NCBI RefSeq assembly: GCF_049065735.1
Contig: NZ_JBAKHD010000003.1
Coordinates: forward strand, 62,001 to 126,000
DNA: 64,000 nucleotides
From: Paramesorhizobium sp049065735
GTDB taxonomy: Bacteria > Pseudomonadota > Alphaproteobacteria > Rhizobiales > Rhizobiaceae
Direction: 5' to 3'
Positions within the stretch are counted from its first letter, which is position 1. Each line of letters opens with the position of its first letter. A model generated the notes under the pieces. That model saw nothing but the letters and a program-made list of their open reading frames with translations. It was not told where the DNA came from and made no database searches. Below are positions 24,803 through 33,671 of this stretch, in pieces. The position numbers and the translations under genes were made by a program.

Positions 24803-26248
24803 ATGGCGGAAACGAAATGGCCGATTTACGGCGAAATCACCGGCCCTGTTGTTATGATCGGCTTCGGGTCGATCGGGCGCGGTACCCTGCCGCTGATCGA
24901 ACGCCATTTCAAATTCGATAAGTCGCGTCTGGCCATCATCGACCCCAGCGACGCGAACAGGAAGATCGCCGAGGATAAGGGCTACCGTTTCCTCCAGCAG
25001 GCGATCACGCCGGACAATTACAAATCCGTCCTCGCGCCATTGCTGAATGAGGGCGGCGGGCAGGCTTTCTGCGTCAACCTTTCGGTGGATACCTCCTCGC
25101 TCGATCTGATGAAATTCTGCCGGGAAGAAGGCGGGCTCTATATCGACACCGTCGTCGAGCCATGGCTCGGCTTCTATTTCGACGACAAGGCGGACAATGC
25201 CGCACGCACCAATTATGCGCTGCGCGAGACGGTGCGGGCCGAGAAGAAGAAGCACCCCGGCGGCCCGACCGCCGTCTCCTGCTGCGGCGCCAATCCCGGC
25301 ATGGTCTCCTGGTTCGTCAAAAAGGCGCTGGTCGATCTTGCCACCGAACTGAAGCTCGATTTCAACGAACCCGGCGTTGACGACCGCGAGGGCTGGGCCA
25401 AGCTGATGAAGAAAGTGGGCGTCAAGGGCATCCACATCGCCGAGCGCGACACGCAGCGCGCCAAAGAGCCGAAGCCGCTCAATGTGTTCTGGAATACCTG
25501 GTCCGTGGAAGGTTTCATCGCCGAAGGCCTGCAGCCGGCGGAGCTTGGCTGGGGCACGCATGAAAAATGGATGCCCAAGAACGCCCACGAACAGAAGAAG
25601 GGCAACAAGGCCGCCATCTATCTGGAGCAGCCCGGCGCCAACACCCGCGTGCGCAGCTGGTGTCCGACGCCCGGCCCGCAATATGGCTTCCTCGTCACGC
25701 ATAATGAGTCGATCTCGATCGCCGATTTCTTCACCGTGCGCGACAAGAAGGGTGACGTGGTCTACCGCCCGACCTGCCATTACGCTTACCACCCCTCGAA
25801 CGACGCGGTGCTATCCCTCGACGAGATGTTCGGCGCCGCCGGCAAGCCGCAGCCGGTTCAGCACGTGCTGGAGGAGGGTGAGCTTCTCGACGGCATTGAT
25901 GAGCTGGGCGTCCTGCTCTATGGCCACGACCGCAACGCCTATTGGTATGGCTCGCAGCTTTCGCTGGAAGAAGCCCGCAAGCTCGCGCCCTACCAGAACG
26001 CCACCGGCCTGCAGGTATCGTCCGCTGTGCTCGCCGGCATGGTCTGGGCGCTGGAGAATCCGGAAGCCGGCATTGTCGAAACCGACGAGATAGACTACAA
26101 GCGCTGCCTCGAAGTGCAATCGCCTTATCTCGGTCCCGTGAAAGGCTATTACACCGACTGGACCCCGCTCGAAGGCCGCCCCGGCTTTTTCAAGGAAGAC
26201 CTCGATACCAAGGATCCCTGGCAGTTCAGGAATATTCTGGTGCGGTGA
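24803..26248 (+). CDS. homospermidine synthase
   Basis: NAD-dependent enzyme joining two putrescines into sym-homospermidine with ammonia release, the major long polyamine of many Rhizobiales. The 481-residue length and motifs fit: a Rossmann loop MIGFGSIGRGTLP at the N-terminus, VNLSVDTSSLDLMKFC, YIDTVVEPW, SCCGANPGMVSWFVKKAL and the saccharopine-dehydrogenase-like C-terminal fold. ATG 24803 follows GGAGATACTGGAA. It stands alone, 16 kb from ornithine decarboxylase, which supplies putrescine. Confidence 0.93.
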   Translation: MAETKWPIYGEITGPVVMIGFGSIGRGTLPLIERHFKFDKSRLAIIDPSDANRKIAEDKGYRFLQQAITPDNYKSVLAPLLNEGGGQAFCVNLSVDTSSLDLMKFCREEGGLYIDTVVEPWLGFYFDDKADNAARTNYALRETVRAEKKKHPGGPTAVSCCGANPGMVSWFVKKALVDLATELKLDFNEPGVDDREGWAKLMKKVGVKGIHIAERDTQRAKEPKPLNVFWNTWSVEGFIAEGLQPAELGWGTHEKWMPKNAHEQKKGNKAAIYLEQPGANTRVRSWCPTPGPQYGFLVTHNESISIADFFTVRDKKGDVVYRPTCHYAYHPSNDAVLSLDEMFGAAGKPQPVQHVLEEGELLDGIDELGVLLYGHDRNAYWYGSQLSLEEARKLAPYQNATGLQVSSAVLAGMVWALENPEAGIVETDEIDYKRCLEVQSPYLGPVKGYYTDWTPLEGRPGFFKEDLDTKDPWQFRNILVR

Positions 26249-26259
26249 CATCAAGCGCT

Positions 26260-26290
26260 CTCCTTCCCCCTTGCGAGGAAGGAGGACGCC
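26260..26290. repeat. family A repeat fragment
   Basis: CTCTCCTTCCCCCTTGCGAGGAAGGAGG resembles one outer arm of family A, but no partner arm is found before omp10. It is a solo or decayed copy just after the homospermidine synthase stop. Confidence 0.5.
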
Positions 26291-26402
26291 AACCCGTTGC
26301 CAAAATACCACACATCTCTTCCCCTCCCCTCAATCGGGCTTGTTTTCGTTAAAATTTGGATACATCAGAGGGGAGGCCCAATCTGAACGGGAGAGCCAAA
26401 CG

Positions 26403-26780
26403 ATGAAACGCTTCAGCACGGCGGCAGCCCTTGCAGCCATTTCCCTGAGCCTTGCGGCCTGTCAGTCCGCTGGCCCCATTGGCGGCAACGCCCCCACCGT
26501 GATCGGTCGTGGCGGCATCGAGGGCAATTGGGTCGATGCGAACGGCATCACTTCCAGCTTCAATTCCGGCGTGTTCGTCACACGCACGACCGACACCAAC
26601 GAGAAGCTCGCCGAAGGCAGCTACCGCTACGAGAACCCGCAGCTCGTCGCCATCGAGATGCGCTCGCTGGTGCGCGGCACCACCTCGCGCGTCAATTGCG
26701 CCGTGGTTTCGCCCTCCCAGCTCAACTGCACCTCCTCCGCCGGCTCGCAATTCTCGCTTACGCGGAAGGCGGCGGGATAG
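26403..26780 (+). CDS. omp10: outer-membrane lipoprotein Omp10
   Basis: A 125-residue lipoprotein: basic N-terminus MKRFSTAAALAAI, hydrophobic core and lipobox SLAAC with Cys at about residue 20. The mature part GIEGNWVDANGITSSFNSGVFVTRTTDTNEKLAEGSYRY, then SRVNCAVVSPSQLNCTSSAGSQFSLTR, closely recalls Brucella Omp10, a surface-exposed lipoprotein. Two Cys in VNCAVVSPSQLNC could form a disulfide. Recognition is from memory of the family. The gene is monocistronic, and a palindrome follows at 26816. Confidence 0.85.
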   Translation: MKRFSTAAALAAISLSLAACQSAGPIGGNAPTVIGRGGIEGNWVDANGITSSFNSGVFVTRTTDTNEKLAEGSYRYENPQLVAIEMRSLVRGTTSRVNCAVVSPSQLNCTSSAGSQFSLTRKAAG

Positions 26781-26815
26781 GCTGGTGAACACCGGCGAAA
26801 ATCGCCTGCTGCATC

Positions 26816-26838
26816 ATTCTCGGGCATGTCCCGAGAAT
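26816..26838. terminator. terminator-like palindrome after omp10
   Basis: Perfect 9-base arms ATTCTCGGG and CCCGAGAAT with a CATGT loop lie 36 bases after the omp10 stop. There is no T-run. A degenerate relative (ATTCTCGG..CCGGGAAT) occurs at about 26892-26915 in the same 284-base gap, which otherwise holds an AT-rich promoter region for the nucleotidase. Confidence 0.5.
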
Positions 26839-27064
26839 CTGCGACGGGAATAAGAAAAGCAGCTAACATACTGACAAATCACGCCATTGTATATTCTCGG
26901 AACAACCCCGGGAATGATGGCTTATATTTTGAATACATCCCCTCTACTAAAAGATTAATAAAATATAACTTTCCACTTGCATAAGACACGGCAAGATGTT
27001 TGCATCAGGCATCTCGGTGGGGGCCGAGGTGCTAGCGGGCGAGTTCACAGGGAGACAAGTAGTA

Positions 27065-29527
27065 ATGTCCGCATTCCGTATCCGTGTATTGTTGTGTACC
27101 TCCGTTCTTGCGATGTCGGCTAACGCCGCCCTCGCCGATTACAAGCTCACCATCCTGCATAACAACGACTGGCACAGCCGGATCGAATCCATCAACAAAT
27201 ATGATTCCACCTGTTCTGCCGAGGAAGAGGGGAAGAATGAGTGCTTCGGTGGAGCCGCGCGGCTCAAAGCGGCAGTGGATAACCGCCGAAATGCGCTGAA
27301 AGGGCAGAACGTCCTGCTCCTTAACGCTGGCGACAATTTCCAGGGCTCACTCTTCTACACCACCTACAAGGGGGCTGCCGAAGCCGAATTCATGAACCTC
27401 ATGAAATTCGACGCTATGACCATCGGCAACCATGAGTTCGATGATGGCGAGGACGGGCTTGCCGCCTTTATCGGCAAGGCGGATTTCCCCATCGTCAGCG
27501 CCAATGTGCGGGCCGACGTCAAGTCCTCCATCAAGGACAAGATCAAGCCTTACCTCATCAAGGAAGTGGGCGGCCAGAAGATCGCCATCATCGGCGCCGT
27601 GACGAACGACACCGCCGAGCTCGCCTCTCCCGGCCCGAACATCGGCATCGATGACGATGTGAAGGCCATCACATCGGCCGTAGCGGAGGTGACGAAGCAA
27701 GGCGTCGACAAGGTGATCGCGCTCACCCATGTCGGCTATCCGCGTGACATCGCCGCCATCGCCAAGATTCCAGGCGTCGATGTGGTCGTGGGCGGCCATT
27801 CCCACACCCTGCTTTCCAACACGGACAGCGCGGCGGAAGGCCCCTATCCCACATTCGTCGAGAACCCCGGCGGCTATTCGGTGCCCGTCGTCCAGGCGCG
27901 CTCCTATGGCAAATATCTAGGCGAAATCGCCGTGACCTTCGACGATAAGGGCAAGCCCGTCTCGGCCAAGGGAGACCCGATTCTCGTCGATTCCTCGATC
28001 AAGCCGGACGAAGCAGTGCTCGCCCGCGTCAAGGAACTGAGCAAGCCCATCGAGGAACTGAAGGCAAAGGTTATCTCCAGCACGGTCGGCCCCATAGAGG
28101 GCGGGCGTGAGGTCTGCCGCGTGGGCGAATGCACCATGGGCAATCTCGTCGCCGATGCCATGCTCGACCGCGTGAAAGGCCAGGGCATCGCGATTGCCAT
28201 CGCCAATGGCGGAGGCCTGCGCGCCTCCATCGACGCCGGGGATGTGACCATGGGCGAGGTACTGACCGTTCTGCCCTTCCAGAACACGCTGTCCACCTTC
28301 CAGCTGAAAGGCGCGGATGTGAAGGCGGCGCTGGAAAACGGCGTTAGCCAGGTGACGGAAGGAGGAGGCCGCTTCCCCCAGGTCGCTGGGCTGAAGTTCA
28401 GCTTCGACAAGGCAAAACCGGCGGGCGAGCGGGTTACCGACATCCAGGTGCGGGATGGAAACAGCTGGAAGTCGCTGGATGCGAAAGCCACTTATGGCGT
28501 CGTCTCCAACAATTTTCTGCGCAGCGGCGGCGACGGCTACAAGATCTTCGCGACTGCTGCGGTGAATGCCTATGATTACGGTCCAAGCCTTGATCAGGTC
28601 GTCGCCGATTATCTCGCCAAGAACCGTCCCTACAAGCCTTATCTCGACGGGCGCATAAAGGCGATCGCGGCGGCGCAGGTGGCGAAAGCCCCCGAACCGA
28701 CCACGACGGGCACCATCAAGCCGGCCCAGAAGGCCACGCCTGCCGAACCCGCCAACCCGGCGGCAGGCGCTGCCAAACCGGCAAAGTCGATGGAACCTGC
28801 GAAGAAGACGGCCGCGGCCAAACCGGCGGAAGAGGCGAAAAAGCCTGCCAAGCCCGCTGCCGCCAAGCCAGCGACGCCAGCAAAGCCTGCGGAAGCGGCA
28901 AAGCCTGCCAAGCCGGTGCAGACAATCAAGGCCAAGCCGGTGGAAGCCGCGAAGCCCGTCAAGCCGGCCGCAACTGCCGCGAAGCCAGCCGCAACGCCCG
29001 TCAAGCCCGCTGCTCCGGCCAAGCCCGCCCAGACCGTCAAGGCCAAGCCTGCTACCCCGGCTAAGCCGGCACAAACGGCGAAAGCCAAGCCCGTGGAAGC
29101 GGCGAAGCCGGCAAAGACGGCCGCAGCGGCAAAACCCGCTACGCCCTCCAAACCGGCTGCATCCATTAAGCCTGCCAAAACCGCGGTTGTCGTGCGGAAG
29201 AAACAGGCTGAAACGCGCAAGCCCGTCACTTCGGTGAAACAGGCCGTGGCGGCAAAGAAGGCCGCGACGAAGCAGGCTGCGAAGCCGAAGCAAGACACAA
29301 AGCAGAAGCCGGCCAAGCCGCAGACGCTGGCACAATTGCTTGCCAAGCCCGCAAAACCGAAAAAGCCCGTCGTGAAGAAAGTTCACGTCATCAAGGCGGG
29401 CGACACCTACTGGGATCTGGCAAAGCGCTACTATGGCGATGCGACGGACTGGCCGAAGCTGCACAAGGCCAACAAATACGCCCCGCGCCGCCTGCCCATC
29501 GGCGTAAAGCTGAGCATCCCGGCCTGA
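27065..29527 (+). CDS. periplasmic 5'-nucleotidase/metallophosphatase with H1-like linker and LysM
   Basis: An 820-residue exported protein, signal peptide ending ANAALADYK. The metallophosphatase domain shows NNDWHSRI, NAGDNFQGS, GNHEFDDG and GGHSHTLL metal-site motifs, followed by a UshA-type C-terminal domain (IANGGGLRASIDAGDVTMGEVLTVLPFQNTL). It should hydrolyse nucleotides or related phosphodiesters in the periplasm. Residues about 540-770 are an extreme Lys/Pro/Ala repeat resembling histone H1 tails, and the last 48 residues form a LysM-like domain (VIKAGDTYWDLAKRYYGD..WPKLHKAN). Peptidoglycan anchoring through LysM is inferred. ATG 27065 is chosen because the signal peptide follows directly. 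Confidence 0.87.
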   Translation: MSAFRIRVLLCTSVLAMSANAALADYKLTILHNNDWHSRIESINKYDSTCSAEEEGKNECFGGAARLKAAVDNRRNALKGQNVLLLNAGDNFQGSLFYTTYKGAAEAEFMNLMKFDAMTIGNHEFDDGEDGLAAFIGKADFPIVSANVRADVKSSIKDKIKPYLIKEVGGQKIAIIGAVTNDTAELASPGPNIGIDDDVKAITSAVAEVTKQGVDKVIALTHVGYPRDIAAIAKIPGVDVVVGGHSHTLLSNTDSAAEGPYPTFVENPGGYSVPVVQARSYGKYLGEIAVTFDDKGKPVSAKGDPILVDSSIKPDEAVLARVKELSKPIEELKAKVISSTVGPIEGGREVCRVGECTMGNLVADAMLDRVKGQGIAIAIANGGGLRASIDAGDVTMGEVLTVLPFQNTLSTFQLKGADVKAALENGVSQVTEGGGRFPQVAGLKFSFDKAKPAGERVTDIQVRDGNSWKSLDAKATYGVVSNNFLRSGGDGYKIFATAAVNAYDYGPSLDQVVADYLAKNRPYKPYLDGRIKAIAAAQVAKAPEPTTTGTIKPAQKATPAEPANPAAGAAKPAKSMEPAKKTAAAKPAEEAKKPAKPAAAKPATPAKPAEAAKPAKPVQTIKAKPVEAAKPVKPAATAAKPAATPVKPAAPAKPAQTVKAKPATPAKPAQTAKAKPVEAAKPAKTAAAAKPATPSKPAASIKPAKTAVVVRKKQAETRKPVTSVKQAVAAKKAATKQAAKPKQDTKQKPAKPQTLAQLLAKPAKPKKPVVKKVHVIKAGDTYWDLAKRYYGDATDWPKLHKANKYAPRRLPIGVKLSIPA

Positions 29528-29537
29528 CCTCGCACCT

Positions 29538-29670
29538 CACTCTCCCCCTTGCGGGGAGAGTCACCAACGAAGTGAGCGGGGTGGGAGTGGTGAAGGATAG
29601 AGCGCAACCATCTCCACCCCCCATCCGTCCGCTAACGGTAGGCACCTTCCCCACAAGGGGAAGGAGGGAG
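29538..29670. repeat. dispersed palindromic repeat, family A copy 2
   Basis: CTCTCCCCCTTGCGGGGAGAG at the left and CCTTCCCCACAAGGGGAAGG at the right frame inner arms GGGTGGGAGTGG and CCACCCCCCATCC. It sits between the nucleotidase and hemH in a 274-base noncoding gap. Confidence 0.75.
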
Positions 29671-29743
29671 CCGAACCTGCGCGCATTCGCTCAATTGTAT
29701 TCTTAACCTGAAAACTCTACTTCTCCGCCCGGCTTTTGATTTG

Positions 29744-29773
29744 GAGCAGGATGCATTTGGTTGCATTCTGCTC
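29744..29773. promoter_or_regulatory. hairpin upstream of hemH
   Basis: GAGCAGGATGCA (29744-29755) and TGCATTCTGCTC (29762-29773) form 12-base arms with one mismatch, ending 28 bases before the hemH start. It could be an operator or an mRNA hairpin; no T-run follows. The function is unknown. Confidence 0.4.
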
Positions 29774-29801
29774 TAAATGCCCGAGGGCAAGGAGAAATGA
29801 C

Positions 29802-30827
29802 ATGAGCGAAGCGGATGAAACTCAGATTTTAAAGGGCGCCATGCCCAAGGTCGGCGTACTTCTGGCCAATCTGGGCACGCCTGACGGCACCGATTTCGCC
29901 AATATGCGGCGGTATCTGAAGGAATTTCTGTCCGACCGCCGCGTTATCGAATGGCCGCGCGCCGTCTGGTATCCGATCCTCTACGGCATCGTGCTCAACA
30001 CCCGTCCGAAGCGCTCCGGGAAGCTTTACGATCGCATCTGGAACCGGGAGAGGAGTGAATCGCCGCTGCGCACCTTCACCCGCGCGCAAGGGGAGAAGCT
30101 GGCCACTGCGCTCGCGGACTATCCCAACGTCGTAGTCGATTGGGCGATGCGCTACGGTCAGCCTTCCATCGAAACGGTGCTGACGCGGCTGCGCGAGCAG
30201 GGTTGCCAGCGCATCGTCATGTTCCCGCTCTATCCGCAATATTCCGCCACCACGACGGCAACGGTGAACGACAAATTCTTCGAGGCGCTGATGAAGACAC
30301 GCTTCATGCCCGCCGTGCGCACCGTGCCCTCCTATGAGGACGAACCCGTCTATATCGAAGCGCTCGCCAGCTCCATCGAGAAGCATCTCAAGACGCTCGC
30401 GTTCGAGCCGGAGGTGGTGATTGCCTCCTATCATGGCATTCCGAAGAGCTATTCCGAGCGCGGCGATCCCTATCATGCGCAGTGCCTGACCACCACCCGC
30501 CTGTTGCGCAAGCGGCTGGGCTGGGACGAAAAGAAGCTGATCAGTTGTTTCCAGTCCCGTTTCGGACCGGAGGAATGGCTCCAGCCCTATACGGACAAGA
30601 CCGTCGAGCGCCTGGCGCAGGAAGGCGTCAAATCCATCGCCGTCTTCAATCCCGGCTTCGTCTCTGACTGCCTGGAAACGCTGGATGAGATCGGCAATGA
30701 GGCGGCCCACAGCTTCCGCGAGAACGGCGGCGTCAATTTCAGCTTCATCCCCTGCCTCAACGATTCCGGCGAGGGCATGGCGGTGATCGAAACGCTGGTT
30801 CGCCGCGAGCTGCAAGGTTGGATCTAG
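29802..30827 (+). CDS. hemH: ferrochelatase
   Basis: Inserts ferrous iron into protoporphyrin IX, the last step of protoheme synthesis. The 341-residue protein has VGVLLANLGTPDG, RYLKEFLSDRRVIEWPR, MFPLYPQYSATTTATV, the active-site His in ASYHGIPKSYSERGDPYHAQC, and FQSRFGPEEWLQPYT. ATG 29802 has AAGGAGAAATGAC upstream; the longer frame from 29736 crosses the hairpin and is rejected. It stands alone. Confidence 0.95.
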   Translation: MSEADETQILKGAMPKVGVLLANLGTPDGTDFANMRRYLKEFLSDRRVIEWPRAVWYPILYGIVLNTRPKRSGKLYDRIWNRERSESPLRTFTRAQGEKLATALADYPNVVVDWAMRYGQPSIETVLTRLREQGCQRIVMFPLYPQYSATTTATVNDKFFEALMKTRFMPAVRTVPSYEDEPVYIEALASSIEKHLKTLAFEPEVVIASYHGIPKSYSERGDPYHAQCLTTTRLLRKRLGWDEKKLISCFQSRFGPEEWLQPYTDKTVERLAQEGVKSIAVFNPGFVSDCLETLDEIGNEAAHSFRENGGVNFSFIPCLNDSGEGMAVIETLVRRELQGWI

Positions 30828-30912
30828 CGCAGTGTCACAGTAAGGCAGTATGTTTGCCTTATCAGATACTTACTGCAATACTGCCTATTGCCCTACTTCT
30901 TGAGGTAACGCC

Positions 30913-31911
30913 ATGACCGGTTTCGATTTCACGCTTCTCATTCTGGCTGCGCTGGTTCTGGCGACGCTGTTCGCCGGCATCAAGACCGTGCCGCAGGGCT
31001 ATAATTACACCGTCGAGCGGTTCGGCCGCTACACGCGCACGCTCAATCCGGGCCTCAACCTGATCGTTCCGTTTTTCGACCGCATCGGCGCGCGCCTCAA
31101 CATGATGGAGCAGGTGCTCGACGTGCCGACGCAGGAGGTTATCACCCGCGACAACGCCATTGTCGCCGTGGATGGCGTGGCCTTCTACCAGGTTTTGAAT
31201 GCCGCTCAGGCTGCCTATCAGGTGGCGAATTTGCAGAATGCCATTCTCAACCTGACCATGACCAATATCCGCACGGTCATGGGCTCGATGGACCTCGACG
31301 AGCTTCTTTCCAACCGCGACGCGATCAATGATCGCCTGCTGCGCGTTGTCGACGAGGCCGCGCATCCGTGGGGCATCAAGATGACGCGCGTCGAGATCAA
31401 GGACATCAACCCGCCGGCTGATATCGTCGCCTCCATGGCCCGGCAGATGAAGGCCGAGCGCGACAAGCGCGCGCAGGTGCTGGAGGCCGAGGGCGACCGC
31501 AACGCGCAGATTTTGCGCGCCGAAGGCCAGAAGCAATCGCAGATCCTGGAAGCCGAAGGCAAGCTGGAGGCGGCGAAGCGCGAGGCGGAAGCCCGCGAGC
31601 GGCTGGCGGAGGCGGAAGCGACGGCAACGCGGCTGGTTTCCGAGGCGGTCTCCACCGGCAATGTGCAGGCGCTGAACTATTTCGTCGCGCAGAAATATAC
31701 CGAAGCCCTCGGGCAGATCGCCAGCGCCAAGAATCAGAAGGTCGTGCTGATGCCGCTTGAGGCGAGCGCTCTAATCGGCTCGCTCGGCGGCATCGGCGCC
31801 ATTGCGAAGGAAGTCTTTGGCGATGGCGGCACGCCAGCCGATCCCGCGCCGCAATCCCCCGCCCCCTCGCGCCCGCGCAGCGTCCCATCGGCGGGGCGAG
31901 GCAAAGAGTGA
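30913..31911 (+). CDS. qmcA: SPFH/Band 7 membrane protein, QmcA-like
   Basis: Stomatin/prohibitin-family scaffold of 332 residues with one N-terminal helix (FTLLILAALVLATLFAGI), then the SPFH domain (VPQGYNYTVERFGRYTRTLNPGLNLIVPFFDRI, ..LDVPTQEVITRDNAIVAVDGV) and a long Ala/Glu-rich coiled coil (about residues 180-245, AQVLEAEGDRNAQILRAEGQKQSQILEAEGK). These proteins form cage-like oligomers that organise membrane microdomains. The NfeD partner follows by 57 bases, the conserved pair. The tail is Pro-rich. A small palindrome AAGGCA..TGCCTT precedes the gene. Confidence 0.9.
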   Translation: MTGFDFTLLILAALVLATLFAGIKTVPQGYNYTVERFGRYTRTLNPGLNLIVPFFDRIGARLNMMEQVLDVPTQEVITRDNAIVAVDGVAFYQVLNAAQAAYQVANLQNAILNLTMTNIRTVMGSMDLDELLSNRDAINDRLLRVVDEAAHPWGIKMTRVEIKDINPPADIVASMARQMKAERDKRAQVLEAEGDRNAQILRAEGQKQSQILEAEGKLEAAKREAEARERLAEAEATATRLVSEAVSTGNVQALNYFVAQKYTEALGQIASAKNQKVVLMPLEASALIGSLGGIGAIAKEVFGDGGTPADPAPQSPAPSRPRSVPSAGRGKE

Positions 31912-31968
31912 TTTAACTTTCCATGGCAGCGCTCCGGCAATGACGTCCCAGTTCAATCGAGACCCGTT

Positions 31969-32436
31969 ATGATCGTTGAATTCCTGACCAGCCTCGGCAT
32001 CTGGAACTGGCTCGTTCTCGGACTGGCTCTGCTTATGCTCGAGATCCTGGCGCCCGGCATCTTCTTCGTCTGGTTCGGGCTTGCCGCGCTGGTGACCGGT
32101 GCGCTCGCTTTTTTGCTGGCAGCGGCAGGCTTCGGCTGGCATGCCCAGATCGTTGTGTTTCTGGTGCTTTCCGTCCTCTTCGCGCTGGCTGGCCGCCGCT
32201 TCTTCGGCTCTTCGAGCGATAAATCGGACGACCCTCTTCTCAACCGCCGCGGCCAGCAGCTCGTCGGCCAGCGCGCCACGCTGACGGAGCCCATCGTCAA
32301 TGGCCGCGGACGCATCCGTATCAACGATACGATGTGGCGCGCGAAAGGTCCCGACCTGCCTGCGGGAACGGAAGTCCGCGTGGTCGGGTTCGATCCGGTT
32401 TCGCTGGAGATGGATGTGAAGGGAATAAGGGAATAA
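31969..32436 (+). CDS. NfeD family membrane protein
   Basis: A 155-residue short NfeD protein (YbbK type): two or three helices in the first 80 residues (WLVLGLALLMLEILAPGIFFVWFGLAALVTGALAFLL) and a C-terminal OB-fold NfeD domain (VGQRATLTEPIVNGRGRIRINDTMWRAKGPDLPAGTEVRVVG). NfeD proteins work with stomatin/QmcA partners, here the preceding gene. Its 3' end runs into a triple GGGAATAA repeat that codes the last residues KGIRE. Confidence 0.9.
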   Translation: MIVEFLTSLGIWNWLVLGLALLMLEILAPGIFFVWFGLAALVTGALAFLLAAAGFGWHAQIVVFLVLSVLFALAGRRFFGSSSDKSDDPLLNRRGQQLVGQRATLTEPIVNGRGRIRINDTMWRAKGPDLPAGTEVRVVGFDPVSLEMDVKGIRE

Positions 32437-32507
32437 GGGAATAAGGGCGATATCGCGCAGGTGGCCGGCGGCAAGCACCAACATACTCCCCTATTCCCTT
32501 ATTCCCC
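32421..32507. terminator. inverted GGGAATAA array between nfeD and kdsD
   Basis: Three tandem GGGAATAA units (32421-32447), overlapping the nfeD stop, face the inverse series CCCCTATTCCCTTATTCCCC (32488-32507). The arms pair over about 18 bases around a 40-base loop between convergent genes. This could act as a shared transcript 3' end. The tandem array could vary by slippage and alter the nfeD C-terminus. Confidence 0.5.
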
Positions 32508-32518
32508 TACTCCCTTTC

Positions 32519-33514
32519 TTAAGCCACCCCGATCCGCAGCAGATCGTGGAAATGCACCAGCCCCACGGGGCGATTGTCCTCGGTGACGATCAGCGCGCTG
32601 ATATTATGCTCGTTGAGGATGCTCATCGCAGCGCTGACGAGCATTTGCGGCGCCACCACCTTCGGATGCCGCGTCATGATCTCATCCACATGCGTCGCCG
32701 CGAGATTGCGATGGAGATTGCGCGCCAGATCACCGTCCGTGATGATGCCGGCCAGCCTCCCCTCCCCATCGACAATCCCGACGCAGCCGAAGCGCTTGTG
32801 CGAGAGCACCTGCATGGCCTCCGGCAAGGGTGTGCCGAGCGGCACCAGCGGCAGTTCGTCGCCGCGATGCATGATATCGCGCACATGGGTAAGGCTTGCG
32901 CCCAGGGAGCCGCCGGGATGGAAGGTGCGGAAATCGCCCGCCGTGAAGCCCCGCGCCTCCAGCAGCGCCACCACGAGCGCATCGCCCAGGGCCAGCTGCA
33001 TCAGCGTCGAAGTGGTGGGGGCAAGACCGTGCGGGCAGGCTTCATCCGCCCGAGGTAAGAGGAGCACGATGTCCGCCTCGCGCCCGAGCGTGGAATTCTC
33101 CCGCGAGGTGAGCGCGATCAGCGGAATGCGGAAGCGCCGGGAATAGCTGACGATACCCTTTAGCTCCGCCGTCTCTCCCGACCAGGAAAGCGCAAGGATG
33201 ACATCGTCGCTGCCCACCATGCCGAGGTCGCCATGATTGGCCTCCGCCGAATGAACGAAATAGGCCGGCGTGCCGGTGGAGGCGAGCGAGGCGGCGATCT
33301 TGGTGCCGATATGGCCGCTCTTCCCGACACCCGTCACGATGACGCGGCCGGGGCAGGAGACGATCCGTCCAACCGCTTCGGCGAACGGTTTGGAGAGGCC
33401 GTTTTGCAATGCCTCCTCGAGCGCGCTGAGGCCCGCCTTTTCCGTTCCGATCGTACGCAACGCCGACTCGATCGCCGCCGCTGCATCCGCCTTTTTGTCT
33501 CTGATATCCTGCAT
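32519..33514 (-). CDS. kdsD: arabinose-5-phosphate isomerase, KpsF/GutQ family
   Basis: Converts ribulose 5-phosphate to arabinose 5-phosphate, the precursor of Kdo for lipopolysaccharide. The 331-residue protein has an N-terminal SIS domain (VIVTGVGKSGHIGTKIAASLASTGTPAYFVHSAEANHGDLGM; LALSWSGETAEL; HGLAPTTSTLMQLALGDAL; FHPGGSLG) and two C-terminal CBS domains (about residues 205-331). GutQ- and KpsF-type paralogues share this layout, so which copy this is remains uncertain. It converges with nfeD. Confidence 0.88.
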   Translation of the reverse strand: MQDIRDKKADAAAAIESALRTIGTEKAGLSALEEALQNGLSKPFAEAVGRIVSCPGRVIVTGVGKSGHIGTKIAASLASTGTPAYFVHSAEANHGDLGMVGSDDVILALSWSGETAELKGIVSYSRRFRIPLIALTSRENSTLGREADIVLLLPRADEACPHGLAPTTSTLMQLALGDALVVALLEARGFTAGDFRTFHPGGSLGASLTHVRDIMHRGDELPLVPLGTPLPEAMQVLSHKRFGCVGIVDGEGRLAGIITDGDLARNLHRNLAATHVDEIMTRHPKVVAPQMLVSAAMSILNEHNISALIVTEDNRPVGLVHFHDLLRIGVA

Positions 33515-33671
33515 GGGCTGAAGCGTTAGCGCTTCGCCGCGCGTCTGTCCAATATTTGTTGCTTGGGAGGAGCGGCGGCCTCCCTCAACAAACGGTTAAA
33601 AGAAACCGTGCGTTAACCATGTGGATTTACGGTCCGGGAACCACGTTTGGAATCGGGTTCCAGTCCAGATC

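Noticed and set aside
27917..29464. 515-codon minus-strand frame opposite the nucleotidase tail
   Set aside because: Leu/Arg/Gly-rich sequence mirrors the Lys/Pro/Ala codon repeats on the other strand.
33594..33621. CtrA-like TTAACC sites upstream of the barrel gene
   Set aside because: Half-sites GGTTAA and TTAACC are present but the TTAA-N7-TTAA spacing is not met; not enough to call.
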